From positions 1 through 43,417 of the forward strand of contig JBJHCA010000019.1 in the NCBI GenBank assembly GCA_050485785.1: 43,417 bases of DNA. Direction: 5' to 3'. The DNA is from JBJHCA01 sp050485785. GTDB lineage: Bacteria; Bacteroidota; Bacteroidia; Chitinophagales; Saprospiraceae. The translations under genes were made by a program, and so were the position numbers. The notes below the pieces were generated by a model. The model was given only the letters and a program-made list of their open reading frames with translations, made no database searches and had not been told where the DNA came from. Shown one piece after another: positions 1 through 9,357 of the stretch; position 1 is the stretch's first letter; every line of letters begins with the position of its first letter.

Positions 1-2
1 AC

Positions 3-3000
3 CTTACGGTAAGCGTAAGCAGAGTACTCTATCAGTCCGGCGAAAGTGAGTACCGAATAAACCAGACGCCCTGCAGGCTGAAGGATATTCAGCACCTTTT
101 TATGGACAGCGGCATTACCAGCAACTCCTATGCCATTATAGCCCTGTCCATGGTGGATGATCTGCTGCAGGACAGAGACAGCTCCCGAAGAAGATTGTTT
201 GAGCAGGCCGCAGGCATTTCCGGCTATAAACTGCGCAAAAAAGAAACCCTGCAGAAACTGGATCAGGCTACAGCCGATCTCCATCGCGTAAGCGACCTGA
301 TGGTGAGCATGGAAGAAGATTTGAACAACCTGCGCAAACAGGCCCGGCGTGCTCAGTCTTATCGCAAACTGAAAAACAGGTACAATATGCTTTCCCGCTT
401 GCGGTCCATGGCCAGACTCAATGAGCTCAACCACAAGCTTACCCTGATGGACGGCCATCTGGCAGATATTGAACAAACTACGGGTGAAACCGAAGCAGCC
501 ATCCACCTGAAAGAATCTGAGGCCGCCCAACTCAAACTGCAGTATTTCGAAAAAGAGCAACAACTCAAACAGAACAGTGAAACACTCAATCGGATAAAAA
601 CCAATGTTCTGTCCATTGAACATAAGCTGCAGTCCATACGGCATCAAAAGGAATTTAACGCCGCACGCAGCAAAACCCTCCGCGAGCAGCTTACAGCAGG
701 TACTGCGCAATCAACAATACTCAAAACTGCTGAATCCAACACTGAAACATCACTGAAGCAGAGCGCCCAAAACCTGGAACAGGCTGAGCAGGCCTTTAAA
801 CTTGCCCGGGCTCACAAAGAAGAGGCAGCAGAATTGCTCCAAAAGCTCAAACAGGATGCACAACCGGCTGCAACAGCTCTTCAGCTGGCCACTGCCCGCC
901 TCCAAGAATTGTCTCAAAAGCAAATTCGCGGCAAAGCCCTGGCCGAAGAAAGAAAAAGGCAGCTGCAACAGTGGGAACAAGACCACAATGCCGCCACAGA
1001 GCGCCTTACTCTCTGGAAGCAGCAGATTGCCAGCCTTGAAGAACAGATAGGCCAACAGCAGGCTGATCTGGCTGCATTGCAGAAAAAGCAAAGCGGCATG
1101 GAGCAGCAGCTTGAACTTTTCAGCACCGAGCGGGAGGCACTCAGGGATAAAATTCAGCGAACCGGGGGACAGATAGCTGAAATACAGCACGAGAAAAAGC
1201 TCACTTTGCAATACATGGACAGCCTTGACGGATTTACTTCGGCTACCCGGCATATCCGGCAACATTACGCTTTCAACAGGCCGGCACCGTTTCTAAGTGA
1301 TGTACTCGACTGCCGGCCTGAATACAGGGTGGCCATTGAAAACTACCTGAGGCCCTGGATGGAACATTTTATTGTGGAAACGCGGCAGGAAGCCATGGCC
1401 CTGTTTGAGTGGCTACAGAAAACGGGCAAAGGCAAAGCTTCGGTTTTTGTGCTCGAACGCATCAAGAGCAAAGTGATACTCCCCTTGCAGCCGGGCATAG
1501 CCGATGCAGTCCACGCACTGGATGTGGTGAGTTGTGAGCCCCGTTTTCACCCTTTGATCCAACATCTGCTGAGCCATGTATGGATATGCCCGGGAATCGA
1601 TGAAAGCAACATGCCGGTAACCCTGATTCAGTCAGATGGCAGCATTATCCAAAATCCGCTGGATATTGCCGGCGGGGCCATAGGTGTGTTTGAAGGACGC
1701 AGAATTGGTGGTCGTAAAACCATAGAAACGCTCGAGAAACAGAAAACATTGCTGGAGAAAGAGCTCAAGGGTCTGGAAGAAAAACTTTACCGGCTCGATG
1801 AGCAAAGCCGTAATACCCGGGCCGGATTTCTGAAACGCGACATTGAAGCGGGAAACCGCCAACTGGCTGAACTGCAAAACTCGGTGATCAGGTTGCAGAG
1901 TTACATGCAGCAGCACTTCCACAGTGAGCAGGTATGGACGCAAAAAACCGGGGAGATCAAAAGTCAACTGACCGAATGGGAAGAACAAAATGATATCCTG
2001 AATAAAGAACTTGAAAAGCTAAAACATGAAGAAGACGTTGCGCGTGCCCTCTGCGACGAACTCAACCAACAGCTTCAAGAAGCCGGGCAATACGCCGAGC
2101 CCCTCAACAGGCAATACAACGAGAGCCACGTAACACTGGTACGCCTGCAAAATGACCACAGCAACCTCGGGCGCGAACTGGAGGCCAACCGGCGGGAATA
2201 TCAGCGGCTGGAACAGGAAATGAAACAGGCTGCAGCTGAACTGGAGGCGCTGGCCGGGGATGATGAAGGCCATGATGTGGAACTTGCCCTGCTGATGGCA
2301 AAACATGAGGAGGAATGCCGGTCGCGGGATGCAATGGCCGCGGGATTGCAATCCGGAGAACAAGCTTTTTTGGAGTACCGCCACCGGATGGATCAGGCCG
2401 AAGAATCCCTGAAACTACTGCAGCGCGAACTCCGCCAAAAAACCGAGCTGAAAGCCGAACTGAAAAGCCGGCGTGAAATTGTATTGCACGACATACGCGG
2501 CATTGAGGCTCAGATGCCTGCTGCAGATCCGGCTTCAGATATTACAGCTGATTCCGCCGCAACGGATCATGAAAGTCTCGAAGAGGAATGGAACAAAACC
2601 CGGGAAAAACTGGAGCGATTTGGCGAAGTTAACATGTTGGCCGTGGAAGCCTGCGAACAGCTCAATGAAAAATACTCCGGTATGCTGGCACAGAAAACCG
2701 ACATTGAAGAAGCCCGTGATCTGCTCAGCAAAACCATTCAAGAGATAGAACGGACAGCCACCGGGCGTTTTATGGACGCATTTAGTCGGGTAAGAGAACA
2801 TTTCAGGGAAGTATTTGGCACATTGTTCGAAGAAGGCGACACTTGCGATCTCGTCCTCGAAGATCCAGGCAACCCGCTTGAAACCGCCATATTGATCATG
2901 GCCCGGCCCAAAGGCAAAAGACCCCTCCACATCAATCAGCTTTCAGGTGGTGAAAAAACGCTTACCGCCATTTCGCTGCTCTTTTCACTCTACCTGCTCA

Positions 3001-3242
3001 AGCCGGCCCCCTTCTGCATTTTCGACGAAGTAGACGCCCCGCTTGACGACAGCAATGTGCTGAAATTCAACAAGATCATTCGCAAATTCAGCAACAGCAG
3101 CCAGTTCATCATCGTTACCCACAACAAACTCACCATGGCCGAAGTCGACATCATCTACGGCATCACCATGGCTGAGCAGGGCGTCAGCACGCTGGTCCCC
3201 GTAAGCTTTACGCAACTCCAACACGCCGAATTGCAGACGTAA
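3..3242 (+). CDS. smc: Chromosome partition protein SMC (5' end outside window)
   Basis: The frame is open from base 3 and the N-terminal Walker A lies upstream of the window, so this is the C-terminal part of roughly 1080 residues. The first visible residues (SGESEYRINQ, CRLKDI, LFMDSGI) are the conserved SMC head segment after the Q-loop region. Long Gln/Glu/Lys-rich coiled coils flank a hinge encoded at about 1255-1710 (GGAIGVFEGR near its end). The C-terminal head has the ABC signature LSGGEKT at about 2941-2961 and Walker B FCIFDEVDAPLD at about 3013-3048. SMC is the ATP-driven DNA-loop-extruding subunit of bacterial condensin and normally works with ScpA and ScpB in the nucleoid; neither is seen here. 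Identification is very secure. Confidence 0.97.
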   Translation, partial: LTVSVSRVLYQSGESEYRINQTPCRLKDIQHLFMDSGITSNSYAIIALSMVDDLLQDRDSSRRRLFEQAAGISGYKLRKKETLQKLDQATADLHRVSDLMVSMEEDLNNLRKQARRAQSYRKLKNRYNMLSRLRSMARLNELNHKLTLMDGHLADIEQTTGETEAAIHLKESEAAQLKLQYFEKEQQLKQNSETLNRIKTNVLSIEHKLQSIRHQKEFNAARSKTLREQLTAGTAQSTILKTAESNTETSLKQSAQNLEQAEQAFKLARAHKEEAAELLQKLKQDAQPAATALQLATARLQELSQKQIRGKALAEERKRQLQQWEQDHNAATERLTLWKQQIASLEEQIGQQQADLAALQKKQSGMEQQLELFSTEREALRDKIQRTGGQIAEIQHEKKLTLQYMDSLDGFTSATRHIRQHYAFNRPAPFLSDVLDCRPEYRVAIENYLRPWMEHFIVETRQEAMALFEWLQKTGKGKASVFVLERIKSKVILPLQPGIADAVHALDVVSCEPRFHPLIQHLLSHVWICPGIDESNMPVTLIQSDGSIIQNPLDIAGGAIGVFEGRRIGGRKTIETLEKQKTLLEKELKGLEEKLYRLDEQSRNTRAGFLKRDIEAGNRQLAELQNSVIRLQSYMQQHFHSEQVWTQKTGEIKSQLTEWEEQNDILNKELEKLKHEEDVARALCDELNQQLQEAGQYAEPLNRQYNESHVTLVRLQNDHSNLGRELEANRREYQRLEQEMKQAAAELEALAGDDEGHDVELALLMAKHEEECRSRDAMAAGLQSGEQAFLEYRHRMDQAEESLKLLQRELRQKTELKAELKSRREIVLHDIRGIEAQMPAADPASDITADSAATDHESLEEEWNKTREKLERFGEVNMLAVEACEQLNEKYSGMLAQKTDIEEARDLLSKTIQEIERTATGRFMDAFSRVREHFREVFGTLFEEGDTCDLVLEDPGNPLETAILIMARPKGKRPLHINQLSGGEKTLTAISLLFSLYLLKPAPFCIFDEVDAPLDDSNVLKFNKIIRKFSNSSQFIIVTHNKLTMAEVDIIYGITMAEQGVSTLVPVSFTQLQHAELQT

Positions 3243-3542
3243 AGCCTGCGCAAATGGCTGTTCATTCGGTATTTAACCGGTTGATGTCTGTTGAACCTGA
3301 TTTTTGCAATGTGTTTTTGTATGGATATCTCTTTGTTGGGCTGCCTCCGGCAGCCGGTATAGTTGACCGCAGGTAACAGGGCCATGATGCTCAACACATC
3401 TCCCCGTCCCTTACTATAGCTGCAGATCATTGAACCGGATCCCGTAAAACAATGAAGGCAGAAACCGGTCTCATCCGGTTCCTGCCCCACTCCGTTCTTT
3501 TTGAACGATTGCATGTTACATCGATTGAAAAATGCAGTCTTC
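3243..3542. other. Intergenic region between convergent genes
   Basis: This 300-base stretch separates smc from the metalloprotease on the opposite strand. It holds several inverted repeats: GGCTGCC-TCC-GGCAGCC at 3339-3355, GAACCGGA paired with TCCGGTTC at about 3432 and 3474, and CGTTC-TTTTT-GAACG near 3495. None is followed by a good T-run, so no terminator is called. No convincing gene is seen; the open frames crossing it do not resemble proteins. Confidence 0.5.
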
Positions 3543-6386
3543 TTATTCTGATGTTATCATCAGATGCCTGACCACTGCCGGCTGATCCGGTATTTGTACG
3601 GTAATAAACAAGAGTTGATGCCCTAATTGCAGGTGGCTCAGATCTATTTCACCGGTTTGCTGATTATACAATTCATAACGACTTAGCTTTACACCAATCT
3701 GGTTGTAGACAATCACCTCGGCATACTCAACTAAGTGGTCGAGTTGCAAGGTGAAAATTCCGGAAGTCGGATTGGGATAAAGTAATGCACCATTTACTGC
3801 ACCGGCATTCAAGTTACCTGGGGCCATAGGCGCTTCAGCGGCCTGGCAGGCTTCCACTACCGACATGCTTACGGAAAGTACATTGTTGCCGGCGTTTCCA
3901 CTGTTCCCGTCAGCCAGTGACACCGTTACGGACTGAACCTGATCACTGATACTCACAGCCACAGAACTTTGCTGGCTACCCAAAAAAGTGCCGTATGTTA
4001 CCACCTGACCGCTTCCATTGAGGTAAGTTACCGTCACCTGGTCATTATAGCGGTTATTGGGTGGGCCATTGAGCCTGGCTGACATGTTGGAAATAGTAAA
4101 CTCGACTTCCGAGCTTCCCGCCGGCAGTTGCACCATGGAACTGCTCGAACCTGAGCCGGTATGAGTAAGCGGGTTAGGAGAGAAAACGTCCGTTACATTA
4201 GGACAATCTCCGTCACCACAGGCCGGGTCAAGAGTGCCTTCACAGATGCAGTCGGCAGTCCAGATGTCATTGTAGGTGCACGGATCGCCATCATCGCAGG
4301 GAGTACCTATCAGGCTTTCGTCAAACCCGGGGCAGTCTGTCTCGCCACCGCAGTACTCCACTTCCGATAAGCTGACGGAAAGCGTGCCACTGTAACTGCT
4401 GCTGAGTCCGTTGCTCAATGCCACGGAAATCCATTGTACAAAACCATCGATATAAACACTGGCCGAACTTTGCTGATTGCCATTGAATACGCCATAGGTA
4501 TGCACTGTACCGTTGCCGTCAGCATAGGTAACAGTGGCTCTGTCAACGTATCGGTTGTTCGGATTTCCCGAGGTTTGAGCTGCAAGTCCCGTTATCATAA
4601 ATGCCGCATGCTTGCTGCCATCACCCAGATTGAGCAAGGTAGACGAGCTTCCGCTGCCGCTGTGAGTAAGCGGATTGAACGGGAAGGAAGCTGTGGCCTC
4701 ATTACAATCGCAATAACCTTCAATGTACTCAAATGAAGTTATGCTCTCATCATTTGAAGGACGTGGATCAGTTTCTCCGTTGGGCTGTTCGGTCCAGGCT
4801 TTAAAAGTGTACTGACCCGGGGAATACGTGATCTGCGGCAGGTAAACCAGTGTTGAGCCATTGGCTGCCAGATTACCCGTCCAGTTATACTGGCTCACCG
4901 GGCCGTTGTTAAGCTGATATTTAATTATCACGGATGTAATGGCGTTGGAGCCAAAGTTGCTCAACTCCACTTCGGGAACTGTGGTATTTTCACAAGGTTT
5001 TCCTGCAGGCTGGAAGATGGCGGAAATACCGGCATCATCCACAATTGACGGGCCGCAGGAGCTAAGGCAGGCGGCGTTGTAAACCCTGTTGCGCATCAGA
5101 TCGCCGGGCTGCGGTCCAAATCCGTTATTGAAATTGATGCCTACTGACCGGAGATGGCAGTAACTCATCACCGTGCCACCTGATGGTGGATCCTGAATGG
5201 TACAGTTGTAACCTGAACAAAAAGAACCATTGTAACCGGCATTGGTACCACAGCAATCGATCGGAGTATTGTTACCGTTCCATACGCAGTCATGGGTATG
5301 GCGGGGGCCAAGATTGTGACCGATCTCATGAGCCAGCACCATCACCGTCCATGAGTAGGTGGGCACTATGTTGTACGTTGAATTCACCGCACTGTATCCA
5401 AAAGCAAAGCTTTTATTGCAGAGAACGTCAAGATAAGCCACTCCGCCACCGCCGCCGTAACCAACCAAATGGGCCAGATCACCATTGAAATTGGAACCTA
5501 CATTATTCCTGAACTGACTCAGGTAATTACTGGTGGAGGGGCCGGTGTAAGGATCGGTTACATTCCATACAATGAGTTCGTGCAGCACCATGCTGATGTT
5601 CTCATTGGCATACAGCACAAACACCTGATTAAATGCCCCGGTAATGTAATTGACCGTTTGAGTCATGCCCCCTTTACCCACAAAAATATCATAATCCACT
5701 TCTACGTAAAGGCGCACACAATTGGAGGGGTCACCGCCTGAGCGATCTTCGGGCTGTGAGTCACCCACCTGATGCTCTTTGGGATCAACACCACAACTAA
5801 AATCAAAATCGATCAAAAGATCAATATGATTGTAAAGGATGTGTGTGTTGTCAGACCCTGAAAGCTTGCCCAGGGTGAATTCTCCTTCTGCAGCAATGAT
5901 GAGGGCCATGATTTCTCCCTGATGAACCGAAAGGGCTGCTTTGGATTGAGACTGACCCTGAACTATTCCCCGGTAAAACACGCCCGGGTTTAACTCAAGG
6001 GGAATATCCCTGTCAGTGGCAGCGTAGAGATTGAAATCTTCAGAAAAGATATCCACCTTCACCAGCTCAAGCACCAGGCCGGTGCGTTCAGTAACAGGGA
6101 GGTTCAGTACAAGCACATCGGGTGCTTCCCGCAAAATGAGACGCTGCGCCGGTAATTGCGGTTGAAGGATCAGTCCTTCACTCACTTCAGCAGCAATGCC
6201 CCGGTTGGTCAATCCCTGATCGGAATCAGGAGTGAGTAAGGTGATTTCGGGGGTTTGGTCAAGCGCAGCCCGATGGTGATGAATGAGGTCCTGTACAGGT
6301 AAAAAATTCTGCTGCCCCACCAGGGCAGCCACAAAGAGCCATGTACAACAAATAGACAGAAATGCCTTGTAGAGGTAAGGTTTCAT
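3543..6386 (-). CDS. Secreted metzincin metalloprotease with T9SS sorting domain
   Basis: A 947-aa secreted zinc protease. The chosen ATG (6386) starts directly before a Sec signal peptide (MKPYLYKAFLSICCTWLFVA) with predicted cleavage near ALVGQQ; an upstream in-frame ATG at 6413 would add nine residues. A propeptide-like region precedes a reprolysin/M12B-type catalytic domain with the metzincin motif HEIGHNLGPRH (His353, Glu354, His357, His363) and a Met-turn (GGTVMSYCHL). Behind it are a CARDB-like beta domain and two copies of a ~110-residue beta domain (each with NPLTHxGSGSSS and NNRYxDxxTVTY), separated by a Cys-rich linker. The C-terminus (LLYPNPTSGIFTLQ onward) is a type A T9SS sorting domain, so the protein should cross the outer membrane and be anchored or released. 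Substrate unknown. Confidence 0.93.
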   Translation of the reverse strand: MKPYLYKAFLSICCTWLFVAALVGQQNFLPVQDLIHHHRAALDQTPEITLLTPDSDQGLTNRGIAAEVSEGLILQPQLPAQRLILREAPDVLVLNLPVTERTGLVLELVKVDIFSEDFNLYAATDRDIPLELNPGVFYRGIVQGQSQSKAALSVHQGEIMALIIAAEGEFTLGKLSGSDNTHILYNHIDLLIDFDFSCGVDPKEHQVGDSQPEDRSGGDPSNCVRLYVEVDYDIFVGKGGMTQTVNYITGAFNQVFVLYANENISMVLHELIVWNVTDPYTGPSTSNYLSQFRNNVGSNFNGDLAHLVGYGGGGGVAYLDVLCNKSFAFGYSAVNSTYNIVPTYSWTVMVLAHEIGHNLGPRHTHDCVWNGNNTPIDCCGTNAGYNGSFCSGYNCTIQDPPSGGTVMSYCHLRSVGINFNNGFGPQPGDLMRNRVYNAACLSSCGPSIVDDAGISAIFQPAGKPCENTTVPEVELSNFGSNAITSVIIKYQLNNGPVSQYNWTGNLAANGSTLVYLPQITYSPGQYTFKAWTEQPNGETDPRPSNDESITSFEYIEGYCDCNEATASFPFNPLTHSGSGSSSTLLNLGDGSKHAAFMITGLAAQTSGNPNNRYVDRATVTYADGNGTVHTYGVFNGNQQSSASVYIDGFVQWISVALSNGLSSSYSGTLSVSLSEVEYCGGETDCPGFDESLIGTPCDDGDPCTYNDIWTADCICEGTLDPACGDGDCPNVTDVFSPNPLTHTGSGSSSSMVQLPAGSSEVEFTISNMSARLNGPPNNRYNDQVTVTYLNGSGQVVTYGTFLGSQQSSVAVSISDQVQSVTVSLADGNSGNAGNNVLSVSMSVVEACQAAEAPMAPGNLNAGAVNGALLYPNPTSGIFTLQLDHLVEYAEVIVYNQIGVKLSRYELYNQQTGEIDLSHLQLGHQLLFITVQIPDQPAVVRHLMITSE

Positions 6387-6466
6387 GTGCAAAGGTTTAA
6401 TTTTATAATCCACTTGAAAATTGTCAAAACCGTCAATGATATTCGGATGACGACTTGATCAATGAG

Positions 6467-6474
6467 CAAAAGTA
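6467..6474 (-). promoter_or_regulatory. Candidate -7 element for the metalloprotease
   Basis: On the minus strand the octamer TACTTTTG matches the Bacteroidota -7 consensus TAnnTTTG, 80 bases before the chosen start codon. No good TTG -33 element lies at the expected spacing, so the call is weak. Confidence 0.3.
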
Positions 6475-6574
6475 CGGCTAATCTCTTTAAACACAGAAAT
6501 TTATACCAAAAAATTGTTGGATATTTTTTTCTATTATGTGGCAAAGTATTGCACTGCCAAGGGATTTATGGCAT

Positions 6575-7093
6575 TTAGCGGATCATTTTCATGAAGGTGC
6601 CTACAAACCACTTACTGTCAGACTCTACCATGCCATCGAGTGTTTTATTGGCTTTGTGAGCAAACAGCATGATGTCCTGTATTACCCGTCTGAATTCGGC
6701 TTCGTCCTGCCCCCCGCCTTCAATTTGCGAAACTTCTGAGAGCACGCGCAATACGGGTTCGAGTTCTTTTTTCTTGCGATGGATAATAATTTGACGGATA
6801 ACGAGCCATATGTCCTTTTCGGCCACAAAGTACTCCCTGCGCTCGCCCGGGATAAGGTGCTTATGAATGAGGCCCCAATCGACCAGTGCGCGGAGGTTCA
6901 TGTTGGCATTGCCCCGCGAAATTTTGAGGGTTTCCATGATGGCGTCGGCGTGCAGGGGCCGGGCTGAAATGAGCAGCAGGGCGTGCACCTGTGCCATAGT
7001 ACGGTTTATTCCCCAGTGGGTGGCAAAGGTACCCCATGCTTCTACAAACCGCTGTGTTCCCTCTTCAAGCGTCATATCCAAAAGTATTGACAT
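6575..7093 (-). CDS. GbsR/MarR-family transcriptional regulator
   Basis: A 172-aa protein with a winged helix-turn-helix: helices around TMAQVHALLLISARPLHADA, then the recognition segment MIMETLKISRGNANMNLRAL-like (residues about 45-75), followed by a wing (IPGERREYFVAEKD). The Ser-Arg-Gly-Asn-Ala-Asn stretch is typical of the GbsR branch of MarR-like regulators, some of which control osmoprotectant genes. The C-terminal helices probably dimerise. It sits 67 bases downstream of the PfkB kinase gene on the same strand and could be cotranscribed. The ligand is not predictable from sequence. Confidence 0.85.
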   Translation of the reverse strand: MSILLDMTLEEGTQRFVEAWGTFATHWGINRTMAQVHALLLISARPLHADAIMETLKISRGNANMNLRALVDWGLIHKHLIPGERREYFVAEKDIWLVIRQIIIHRKKKELEPVLRVLSEVSQIEGGGQDEAEFRRVIQDIMLFAHKANKTLDGMVESDSKWFVGTFMKMIR

Positions 7094-7160
7094 GGATGCC
7101 GTTAACCGGACACTCGCATGTAATACAATAATAACAGCACAATGTTTGGTTTCGGGGAGT

Positions 7161-8096
7161 TTACCACATTTTTGTTACCGGCACTTCAAAATTCATGAGC
7201 TCCACAAACTGCATCAGCCTGTCGTGTATGTCCATGGAAGTGATCTCCTTGAGTCGCTGTGTAGAGAATTTCTCCACACAAAAAGAAGCCATGGTAGAAC
7301 CATACACCACCGCACGTTTGGAGTTGGCAAAGGACACATTGTCCATGCGTGCCATGTATCCAATATAGCCACCGGCAAAAGAATCACCGGCACCGGTGGG
7401 ATCAAAAACTTCTTCCAGAGGTAATGCCGGACAGAAAAACACTTTGTTCTCATAAAACACCAGAGCGCCGTTCTCACCTTTTTTGATGATGAGGTAACGC
7501 GGACCCATATGGCCAAGCACTGCCTGTGCTGCCTTGGTAAGCGAATACTCGCCGGTGAGCTGCCGGGCCTCTTCATCATTGATGGTGAGCACATCTACTT
7601 TGGCAATTACCTTTTTGAGCATATTGATATCGTTCTCGATCCAGTAGTTCATGGTATCCATCACCACCAATTTAGGTCGGCGCGGGATCTGCTCTATAAC
7701 CCGCATCTGCACTGAGGGCGTAAGGTTGCCCAGCATGAGATAACTGCACTTTTCGTAGGATTTCGGCAATACAGGATCAAAGTTGGCCAGTACGTTGAGC
7801 TGAGTTTCCAAGGTATCGCGCGAGTTCATGTCATGATGATAACGGCCATGCCAGAAGAAAGACTTTTCGCCATTTCTGACCTGCAAGCCATCGAGGTTGA
7901 CACCGCGTTTGCTGAGCAGCTCCAGTTCATGCTTAGGAAAATCTTCTCCTACTACGGACACCAGGTTAATGTTGTTATAGAAGTGGGAAGCAGCCCAGCA
8001 AATATAGTTGGCCGCGCCGCCCACAACGTTTTCAGCATTGCCAAAGGGCGTTTCGATAGTATCAAATGCAACGGTACCAATTACCAGTAAACTCAT
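7161..8096 (-). CDS. PfkB-family sugar/nucleoside kinase
   Basis: A 311-aa ribokinase-fold kinase. The start at 8096 (MSLLVIGTVAFDTIE) places the first beta strand where the family begins; an upstream in-frame start would add fifteen non-conserved residues. The N-terminal substrate motif (NVVGGAANYICWAAS) and the C-terminal PfkB signature DPTGAGDSFAGGYIGYM, with the catalytic Asp in GAGD and the anion hole, are intact. ATP-dependent phosphorylation of a sugar or nucleoside hydroxyl is expected in the cytoplasm. The closest relatives in Bacteroidota are annotated only as sugar kinase or PfkB kinase, so the substrate is left open. It lies upstream of the GbsR-type regulator. Confidence 0.88.
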   Translation of the reverse strand: MSLLVIGTVAFDTIETPFGNAENVVGGAANYICWAASHFYNNINLVSVVGEDFPKHELELLSKRGVNLDGLQVRNGEKSFFWHGRYHHDMNSRDTLETQLNVLANFDPVLPKSYEKCSYLMLGNLTPSVQMRVIEQIPRRPKLVVMDTMNYWIENDINMLKKVIAKVDVLTINDEEARQLTGEYSLTKAAQAVLGHMGPRYLIIKKGENGALVFYENKVFFCPALPLEEVFDPTGAGDSFAGGYIGYMARMDNVSFANSKRAVVYGSTMASFCVEKFSTQRLKEITSMDIHDRLMQFVELMNFEVPVTKMW

Positions 8097-8129
8097 AGAA
8101 ATATTTTTTTCGATTTTAAAACAAAAGGT

Positions 8130-8161
8130 TTTGCAATTCACATTCGGTGGCCGTATCTTTG
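8130..8161 (+). promoter_or_regulatory. Bacteroidota-type promoter of tRNA-Asn
   Basis: TTTG at 8130-8133 and TATCTTTG at 8154-8161 are separated by 20 bases, an excellent match to the Bacteroidota -33/-7 promoter. The tRNA starts 74 bases after the -7 element. Confidence 0.85.
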
Positions 8162-8234
8162 CACCGCTTCAAACGAGAAGCCCGAACTAACGGACAAAAT
8201 ACAAGTTTTTTAAACTTATCAACAAATAATTTTT

Positions 8235-8308
8235 GCCTCCATAGCTCAGTCGGTTAGAGCGACGGACTGTTAATCCGCAGGTCCCTGGTTCGAGTCCAGG
8301 TGGGGGCG
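8235..8308 (+). tRNA. tRNA-Asn (anticodon GTT)
   Basis: The acceptor strands GCCTCCA and TGGGGGC pair (one G-T), the D-arm TAGCTCAGTCGGTTAGAGC is standard, and the T-arm CCTGG-TTCGAGT-CCAGG is perfect. The anticodon GTT lies at 8269-8271 in the loop CTGTTAA. The outermost pair of the anticodon stem (27-43) is an A-C mismatch. CCA is not encoded. Confidence 0.97.
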
Positions 8309-8309
8309 C

Positions 8310-8344
8310 AAAGGTTCAATCTCCTTGAGGTTGAACCTTTTTTG
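8310..8344 (+). terminator. Rho-independent terminator of tRNA-Asn
   Basis: AAAGGTTCAATCT pairs with AGGTTGAACCTTT (13 pairs, one G-T) around a five-base loop and is followed by a T-run, starting two bases after the tRNA. Confidence 0.9.
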
Positions 8345-8371
8345 TTTGATCTGCCATGACATGAATCAATT

Positions 8372-8590
8372 TTGTTTCAAATTTTCCAGGCGATTAGCAT
8401 TCCCTTCGTGAGTTGTTTTGTCTGCATCCTCCAATGCCGGAACAATGGCCGTTTTTATATCGGTATTTCCGATAATCCCCTTCGCAGATTCATCCAACAT
8501 AATTCCGGCTTGTCAAAAGCTACTATGCAAACAGGTTTAATGCAAAAATCATGGGTTCCGGCCAAAGCCGATAAAAATTTTTCTATCTAA
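8372..8590 (+). pseudogene. Truncated GIY-YIG endonuclease-domain gene
   Basis: The readable frame has no ATG; possible starts are TTG at 8372 or GTG at 8408. From 8408 it reads SCFVCILQCRNNGRFYIGIS then DNPLRRFIQHNSGLSKAT, an unmistakable UvrC/UPF0213-like GIY-YIG N-terminal half: the first motif is degraded to a Cys-Ile form, the YIG motif is kept, and the Arg of the catalytic helix (LRR) and the HNSG turn are present. After KAT the family's usual continuation into a core strand (typically W-x-L-V-Y-x-E) is lost and the frame ends in unrelated sequence. This looks like a decaying remnant of a ~90-residue protein, though a short functional protein is not excluded. Confidence 0.7.
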
Positions 8591-8643
8591 CTTTAGCGAT
8601 CAATTGTAAGCAAGCGCATTATCGAATGCAAAACCACAAGCCT

Positions 8644-9357
8644 ATGAAACACCTCTTCCCCATCCTCATTCTCGCATTCATTGCCATCCACTGCAACTTC
8701 GACCACTCCTGCATAGAGCCCGAAGGCGAAGCTGTGCAGGTACGCAAGGAAATGGAGCCTTTCCGCTATCTGAGGAGCAATGTAAACGCCAGGATTATCT
8801 ACCGTCAATCAGACGAGTTTTACATCGAGTGGAATGGCCCTGCAAACTTTCTGGAGGAGGTCAGCTTTGAAGTCAACCGTGAAAGCCTGGATATTCGAAG
8901 TGACAAGTGTTTCAGGCGTGCTGGAGATGTATGGATTATTGTAGCTACCCGTGAGTTGATCGAACTCAATATGGACGGTGCAGGCTCCTTTACCGGTGAA
9001 TCATTGCTGGGTTCACCCGGACATTTTTCAGCCACGCTCAATGGTGTAGGCGACATCTCTGGTGAAGTTCAGGCCGAATCAGTTAGTGCAATTGTCAATG
9101 GCGCAGGCAACATCAATCTGAGCGGCAAAGTCAGCAATGCAAAAATGGCCATCAACGGCGCCGGTAATGTAAACGCTTATGAGCTGCAAACAGAGCATTG
9201 CACCATAGAAATTGCCGGAAGCGGCTCTGCTCAGGTGAGTGCTTCTTCTACGCTCCATGTTAATATAACCGGAGCAGGATCAGTGCACTATCAGGGTGAG
9301 CCGGAGATTACCCGCAAAGTGATCGGAGTTGGCACCATCAGGCAGCGAACTGAGTAA
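8644..9357 (+). CDS. DUF2807 (GIN-domain) exported protein
   Basis: A 237-aa protein. The start at 8644 (MKHLFPILILAFIAIHCNF) gives a signal sequence; the Cys after AIH could be a weak lipobox, though His at -1 is unusual. Residues from about 35 form the putative auto-transporter adhesin, head GIN domain (DUF2807), a right-handed beta-helix with repeated Gly-Ala/Val-Gly turns: LNMDGAGSF, LNGVGDIS, VNGAGNIN, INGAGNVN, IAGSGSAQ and ITGAGSVHYQG, spaced about 20 residues. It acts outside the cytoplasm; the role is unknown, and the family is common and often multi-copy in Bacteroidota. It stands alone between the GIY-YIG remnant and a long gap. Confidence 0.88.
   Translation: MKHLFPILILAFIAIHCNFDHSCIEPEGEAVQVRKEMEPFRYLRSNVNARIIYRQSDEFYIEWNGPANFLEEVSFEVNRESLDIRSDKCFRRAGDVWIIVATRELIELNMDGAGSFTGESLLGSPGHFSATLNGVGDISGEVQAESVSAIVNGAGNINLSGKVSNAKMAINGAGNVNAYELQTEHCTIEIAGSGSAQVSASSTLHVNITGAGSVHYQGEPEITRKVIGVGTIRQRTE

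Noticed and set aside
3155..3514. 119-codon minus-strand frame across the smc end and the intergenic region
   Set aside because: Overlaps the smc C-terminus, composition is not protein-like, no motif or signal.
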